Assembly: GCF_002575655.3 (NCBI RefSeq)
Contig: NC_053039.3
Coordinates: 242,770,622 to 242,834,621 of the forward strand
DNA length: 64,000 bases
Source of the DNA: Aegilops tauschii subsp. strangulata
Taxonomy: Eukaryota; Streptophyta; Magnoliopsida; Poales; Poaceae
Reading direction: 5' to 3'
The translations under genes were made by a program, and so were the position numbers. Under the pieces are notes generated by a model, which was not told the DNA's origin, searched no databases, and saw nothing but the letters and a program-made list of their open reading frames with translations. Below are positions 58,093 to 64,000 of the stretch, piece by piece (positions within the stretch are counted from its first letter, which is position 1; each line of letters opens with the position of its first letter).

Positions 58093-61000
58093 TGTAACGC
58101 CCACGATGCGGCTATATCTCCCACGTGTCGAGGCACGACTTAGAGGCATAACCGCATTGTGGTATTGTCGCAAGAAGGGTTATCTTCACAAAATCCCATG
58201 TAATGAACAAGAATGGGATAACGAGAGTTGGCTTACAATAGCCACTTCACACAATACATAAATTAATTCATACATCATCCAAAATCCACACATAGACCGT
58301 CTACGGTCAAATCCAAATAAAAAATAAGATAACCCCAAATGCTAGATCCCCGATCGTCCCAACTGGGCTCCACTACTGACATCAGGAAAAGAAACATAGT
58401 AACGACCACGTTCCTCGTTGAACTCCCACTTGAGCTCAGTTGCGTCATCTGCACTGGTATCGTCGGCACCTGCAACTGTTTTGGTAGAATCTGTGAGTCA
58501 CGAGGACTCAACAATCTCACACCCGCGAGATCAAGACTATTTAAGCTTATAGGAAAAGATGGTGTAATGAGGTGGAGCTGCAGCAAGCACTAAGCATATA
58601 TGGTGGCTAACATACGCAAATGAGAGCGGAAGAGAAGCAACGCAACGGTCGCGAAGCTAGAAATGATCAAGAAGTGATCCTAAAACTACTTACGTTCATG
58701 CATAACTCAAACCGTGTTCACTTCCCGGACTCCGCCGAAAAGAGACCATCACGGCTACACACACGGTTGATGTATTTTAATTAAGTCAAGTGTCAAGTTC
58801 TCTACAACCGGACATTAACAAATTCCCATCTGCCTCATAACCGCGGGCACGGCTTTTGAAAGATAATACCCTGCAGGGGTGTCCCAACTTAGCCCATTAT
58901 AAGCTCTCACGGTCAACGAACGATAAACCTTCTCCCAGGAAAACCCGATCAGTCTCGGAATCCCGGTTTACAAGACATTTCGACAATGGTAAAACAAGAC
59001 CAGCAAAGCCGCCCGATGTGCCGACAAATCCCGATAGGAGCTGCACATATCTCGTTCTCAGGTCACACCGGATAAGCGAAGCGTACAGGTACCAACGTAA
59101 CCCAAGTTGCCAAGGGACGGTCCCGCATAGTGCTCTAGTTTGGACCAGCACTCAGAGGAACACTGGCCTGGGGGTTTAAATAAAGATGACCCTCGGGCTC
59201 GCGAAAACCCAAGGGAAAAAGGCTTAGGTGGCAAATGGTAAAACCAAGGTTGGGCCTTGCTGGAGGAGTTTTATTCAAGGCGAACTGTCAAGGGGGTCCC
59301 ATAAATCACCCAACCGCGTAAGGAACGCAAACTCAAGGAACATAATACCGGTATGACGGAAACTAGGGCGGCAAGAGTGGAACAAAACACCAGGCATAAG
59401 GCCGAGCCTTCCACCCTTTACCAATATATAGATGCATTAATTAAATAAGAGATATTGTGATATTCCAAAATATCCATGTTCCAACATGGAACCAACTTCA
59501 ACTTCACCTGCAACTAGCAACGCTATAAGAAGGGCTGAGCAAAAGCGGTAACTTAGCCAAACAACGGTTTGCTAGGATAGGACGGTTAGCGGCTTGACAT
59601 GGCAATATGGGAGGCATGATATAGCAAGTGGTAGGTAGCGCAGCATGGCAATAGAGCGAACAACTAGCAAAGCAAAGATAGATGTGATTTCGAGGGTATG
59701 GTCATCTTGCCTGCAAGGTTCTCCGAGTTGTCGAAAGCTTAATCCTCGTAAGCGTACTCAACAGGTACCTCATTCACAAACTCGTTTCCCGTCTCTACCC
59801 ACAGCTAGAACACAAGAAATGGAACCACAATCAATCACGGGAAATGCACAAGCAACATGATGCAATACATGCATGATATGCAAGATATGATATGCGATGC
59901 GTATGTGTGCTCCGGAAAAAAAAGGATGAACAAGGCAGTAACTTGGCAAACCAATTATGCCACTAGAAAGATGAGATGATTTCGGATGAAATCGATATAA
60001 AGATCACCAGAAACGGATGCACGGTTTGCAAATGGCAAGCAAAACAAGAATGACACGATTCTGCGATTAATAGGAAGATAGCACTAAGAGTACATCAAGT
60101 AACTATGCTACAGCACTCCAACATAGCAACAAAGCATATGGAAGTAATCTACAGGAGATGCTTGACAAAAGATGAACACTGACCTACGGCTAGATCACAA
60201 CATAACAGGTTCGAACAAGCATGGCAAAAGTGCAAAAGATATCAGGTTCACAGACTTGGTAAAAATACTGGACATGGCAGAAACAGCATCAGGTAGTAAT
60301 GTTCAGAGCAAAAAAACCACATGCTACAGGAACTTAAAATAGCAAAACAAGGCATGGCATGAATCTACTAAATGCATAGAACAAAAGTGCCTTACTGACC
60401 ATGAGCGAAAAAGGACCATAAGATATGATGGCACCCATATAAACATAGCAAGTTTCGTTAACAGGTTTCAGACTTGGCAGAAAACAGAGCATGGCATTAA
60501 CAGCATTATGAAGGCATCTTTGTGAGCTTGATTCACTCATCACAAAGAAATTCATGAAAAAACAAGCATACCTAAAGCAAGATGGCATGTTTATGAAGCT
60601 AACCATGGCAAGAGCAAGTTTATAGCATGTATGGATCAACTACAACAACCTTGGCAAAATTGAATATCAAGTTAACATTCTGCCAGAAATATTTTATAGC
60701 AAACGTAGAGCAAGATTAAGACATGCTATGGCACTCCATAATTGCAAACAGGGGCATGGATGGATAGAGAACAACCATATCTACAAAACATCCTTACTGA
60801 ACATACTCAAAAGAAGCATGAATCTCTCTGTAGACACATGGATACATGGCAACAAAATAACAGCAGTAACAGACAGCAAAAAACCTAAGTCCCTGAAAAC
60901 AGAAACATCACGAAGCCTAGTTTACATGCTTGTGCTAGTCACCACATAGATCACAAAAATACATGGCATACACCCCTGTAAAGATGGCATGGCATAGATC

Positions 61001-62228
61001 AAAACACCTGTAGAGATCATGCCCATAAGATGCACACATCAAATGTAGCAAAAATAACAAAACACCAAGTTCTGATAAGTAACAGCAGTAAACATCATAT
61101 AGCACTCTTGCACCCGAGATTTGGGCATCAAGAAGAACTCAAACGAGCTTGGTACTATAAAACAAAATGAAGAGCATCTCGAGACAAACATTTCGATATA
61201 TCATGCACGCAAAACGGAGCAGTATGCAATGAGATATGATGCGATGAACATGAGCACACAATGCAATATCCTCGGGACTTGGCAGAAAACGAGGGGGGGA
61301 AGTCAACCTTCGGTCCAGATCTCGTCGGCACGTGAACCGAGGCGAGGCTGCTGCTCGCCGGAGATGGGGAAGGAGGAGGGCGTCGGCCGGAGAGGGAGGA
61401 GACGGCGGGGACGCGGACGAGCGCCGGAGAGGTGCGGCCGCGGGGCGCCGGCGGGCGAGCGCGCGGGCGGCGGCCGTCGGGGTCGGCGGAGGACGGCGGA
61501 GCGGCGGGCACGGGCGGCTGCGGTCGCCGGCGGAGTCGCGGGAGGACGAGGGCGGCGGCGCGGGGTGCGGGGCGGATTCGTCGGGTGGCGGCGCGGACAC
61601 GTCCGTCGGCGGCGGGGAAGGTGTCCGGCCGCGGAGAGGGGAATTGCTAGGGTTTCATTTGCGCGAGAATTCCGGGAGAGACACATATTTATAGGTAGAG
61701 GGAGCTAGGAGACTCCAAATGGAGTGCGGTTTTCGCCCACACGATCGTGATCGAACGACCGAGAGCATGGAGGGGACTTAGATGGGTTATTGGGCTGTTT
61801 GGAGGGTTTTTTTGCTGCAACACACAAAAGGACTTTGCGGTTACCCGGTTAACCGTTGGAGCATCAAACGACCTCCGAATGGAACGAAACTTGACCGGTG
61901 GTCTACCGGTGGTGTACCAAGGCCACTTGGCAAGACTCGGTCCATTCCGAGAACGTTTAACACCCGCTCACGAAAAGAAACAAAAGGGGTGCGCCGGTGC
62001 ACGTGGGAGTGTCGGATTGCAAAACGGACAACGGGGAAAATGCTCGGATGCATGAGACGAACACGTATGCAAATGAGATGCACAAGATGACATGATATGG
62101 GATGCATGACATGAAAAAAATGCAAAACGAAAGATAAAACCCAACCACGGAGGGAATATCATAACACATAGCCGAAAATGGCAAGAGTTGGAGTTACAAA
62201 TATGGAAAGTTACATCCGGGGTGTTACA
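58093..62228 (-). mobile_element. Sukkula/LARD-like solo LTR, 4.1 kb
   Basis: On the minus strand it starts TGTAACACCCCGGATGTAAC at 62228 and ends GCATCGTGGGCGTTACA at 58093, with CCCCT on both sides (58088-58092, 62229-62233). The 3' end closely resembles, from memory, the published Sukkula LTR end. A TATA box (TATAAATATG, minus, 61684-61693) is followed by a GC-rich leader (61300-61660), a CpG-rich zone whose long overlapping ORFs on both strands are compositional. 59850-61100 is non-coding and rich in the word CATGGCA. Sukkula and LARD are large, non-coding LTR elements moved by others. A low-complexity non-LTR origin is unlikely given the TG..CA ends. Confidence 0.65.
61684..61693 (-). 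promoter_or_regulatory. TATA box in the Sukkula-like LTR
   Basis: TATAAATATG on the minus strand, about 535 bases into the LTR, followed about 30 bases later by an ACCCTAGCAATTCC-type leader. This would drive the element transcript. Confidence 0.5.
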
Positions 62229-63559
62229 CCCCTCCCCACATATATATAGGTGGGAGGGGGAGGAGAGGTAGCCAGGGGCGCCCTAGGATTGGCCGCCGCC
62301 CACTAGAGGCCCTGCCTTGCCCTGCGCCCCCATTTCCATGTATGCATGAAGGGGAAGGAAAGAGGGGGGGGTGAGGGAAGGAAGTGGGAATCCTAATCCA
62401 CACTTTCCTTTCCCTTCCCCTCTTTTCTTCTCCTCCTTGTATAGACTTATATGGTGCACCAACCCCTTGTCGGCTGGTGTGTTCCTTCACAAGGCCCATA
62501 TGGCCCATAGGATTGCCGGGGTTACCCGGAAGACCTTTCGGTGACCCGATAAGTACCTGATACCCTCCGGAACACTTCCAATGTCCGAATACCATCGTCC
62601 TATATATCAATCTTTACCTGTCGCCCATTTCGATACTCCTCATCATGTTCGTGATCTCATCCGGGACTCCGAACAACATTCGGTTACCAAATCACATAAC
62701 GCATATAATACTAAATCGTCATCGAACGTTAAGCGTGCGGACCTTACCGGTTCGAGAACTATGTAGACATGACCGAGACACCTCTCCGGTCAATAACCAA
62801 TAGCGGAACCTCGATGCTCATATTGGCTCCTACATATTCTACGAAGATCTTTATCGGTCGAACCGTTATGACAACATACGTTATTCCCTTTGTCAATCGG
62901 TATGTTACTTGCCCGAGATTCGATCGTCGGTATCTACATACCTAGTTCAATCTCGTTACCGGCAAGTCTCTTTACTCATTCCGTAATACATCATCTTATA
63001 ACTAACTCATTAGTCACTTTGCTTGCAAGGCTTCTTATGATGTGCATTACCGAGAGGGCCCAGAGATGCCTCTCCGATACTCGAAGTGTGAATAATCCTA
63101 ATCTCGATCTATGCCAACCCAACAAACACCTTGGGAGATACCTGTAGAGCATCTTTATAATCACCCAGTTATGTTGTGACGTTTGATAGCACACAAGGTA
63201 TTCCTCCGGTATCCGGGAGTTGCATAATCTCATAGTTGAAGGAATATGTGTTTGACATGAAGAAAGCAATAGCAAAAAAACTGAATGGTCAATATGCTAA
63301 GCTAACAGATGGGTCTTGTCCATCACATCATTCTCCTAATGATGTGATCCCGTTCATCAAATGACAACACATGTCTATGGTTAGGAAACATAACCATCTT
63401 TGATTAACGAGCTAATCTAGTAGAGGCTTACTAGGGACACGGTGTTTTGCCTGTGTATCCACACATGTATCAAGTTTCCGGTTAATACAATTCTAGCATG
63501 AATAATAAACATTTATCATGATATAAGGAAATATAAAATAACAACTTTATTATTGCCTC
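62229..63559 (-). repeat. Copia LTR X, 5' piece
   Basis: Continues LTR X after the Sukkula-like insertion, to ATTATTGCCTCA at 63559, about 20 bases short of the LTR start (compare 57741-57768). The end was lost when it joined the sequence to the right. Confidence 0.8.
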
Positions 63560-64000
63560 ATTTTACCTCGTCTCCTCCACTTCTTCTTCTTCGTCGCGAA
63601 ACCCTTTGTGACTAGAGCTCCGCTGCGCCCGTCGTCCTTCGCCAGCCGCCTCACTTGGGACTGCAACGCCGCTCCGCCATCACCGAAGTTCAGCAGCGCT
63701 TCTCCGCTCTCGGCAGCTACAGCCAGGTACCCAAATCTCCTTTCCTTAGATTCACATTACCTAGTCGGAGTTCGTCGGTGTTGATCCATTCTTTACTATG
63801 ATATCCTAAGTAGATGTTGTATTCGATCTGAGATGGCCACAAAAACACCGCGGCAATAGTTTTTGACATCAGTCTTGCATCTGAGTAGTCTGTTCCTTCT
63901 AGAATTCGTGCATAGTTCATCAATTGCTTCCGTCACCACCTTTATGTTTAGCAATTATTTTTCTTTTTGAACAGCCCGTAGATCTATAATGGTAGCTGTT
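63560..64000 (+). other. Possible first exon and intron of a gene, window edge
   Basis: This is the only part without visible transposon sequence. 63575-63726 is CT- and GC-rich, like a plant 5' leader or first exon (CTTCTTCTTCTTCGTCGCG, then GCCGCCTCACTTGGGACTGC). It ends CAG/GTACCC, a good splice donor at 63726/63727. The following 270 bases are AT-rich, as an intron would be. There is no convincing ATG frame. It could equally be part of an unrecognised element. The rest lies outside the window. Confidence 0.3.

Noticed and set aside
61121..61708. Overlapping Ala/Arg/Gly- and Pro-rich ORFs of up to 195 codons on both strands
   Set aside because: They come from a GC-rich leader in the Sukkula-like LTR. 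Long frames occur on both strands, as expected from composition.

Overview
This window is almost certainly intergenic DNA from a large grass genome of the wheat, Aegilops or barley group (Triticeae). Nearly every base can be placed in a transposable element, and the families are ones typical of Triticeae: Copia LTRs starting TGTTGGAAATATGCCC or TGAAGGAAATATGCCC and ending CCCCAACA (BARE/Angela/WIS type), Gypsy LTRs starting TGATACGTCTCC, CACTA transposons with long subterminal repeats, a Sukkula/LARD-like giant solo LTR and a PIF/Harbinger-type MITE. There is no bacterial gene, CRISPR array or intact host gene. Family names are from memory and were not checked against a database.

Layout. 1-2203: end of a minus-strand Gypsy element (gag, primer site, 5' LTR) inserted into an older minus-strand Gypsy pol/gag (2204-4960). 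4961-6258 and 10018-10889: two partly duplicated pieces of one Gypsy LTR family, flanking a truncated CACTA element (6259-10017) that carries an alanine-rich ORF and a degenerate exonuclease-like gene. 10890-14475 plus 23608-about 24582: a second TIR element (CACTAG end) full of tandem repeats. It is split by a complete 9.1-kb Gypsy element (14476-23607, TSD ACGGG) that has gag and protease but no recognisable reverse transcriptase. Instead it has an opposite-strand, six-exon gene with its own TATA box. 24583-42682: a minus-strand Copia element interrupted by a complete CACTA element (26779-35370, TSD TAA) and by a Gypsy solo LTR (39439-41038, TSD TAGAC). That CACTA element contains a coiled-coil ORF, a satellite-like array of about 506-bp units, a Copia solo LTR (31435-33164, TSD CCTCC) and a four-exon B3-like gene. 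42683-44006: gag of another Copia. 44007-56574: a Gypsy element (minus) with a plus-strand Copia (46097-54632) inside it and a MITE in its 5' LTR. 56575-63559: two nested Copia LTRs, one split by a 4.1-kb Sukkula-like solo LTR (58093-62228, TSD CCCCT). 63560-64000: the only stretch not clearly transposon, possibly the first exon of a gene.

The order of events can be read from target-site duplications: at least a dozen insertions nest up to three deep. Almost all coding regions carry stops or frameshifts. The parts most worth a second look are the genes carried by the transposons: the antisense spliced gene in the Gypsy element, the B3-like gene and satellite array in the CACTA element, and the exonuclease-like gene in the truncated CACTA. 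A Copia element whose two LTRs disagree is also notable. All of this was read by eye; no alignment or search was run.
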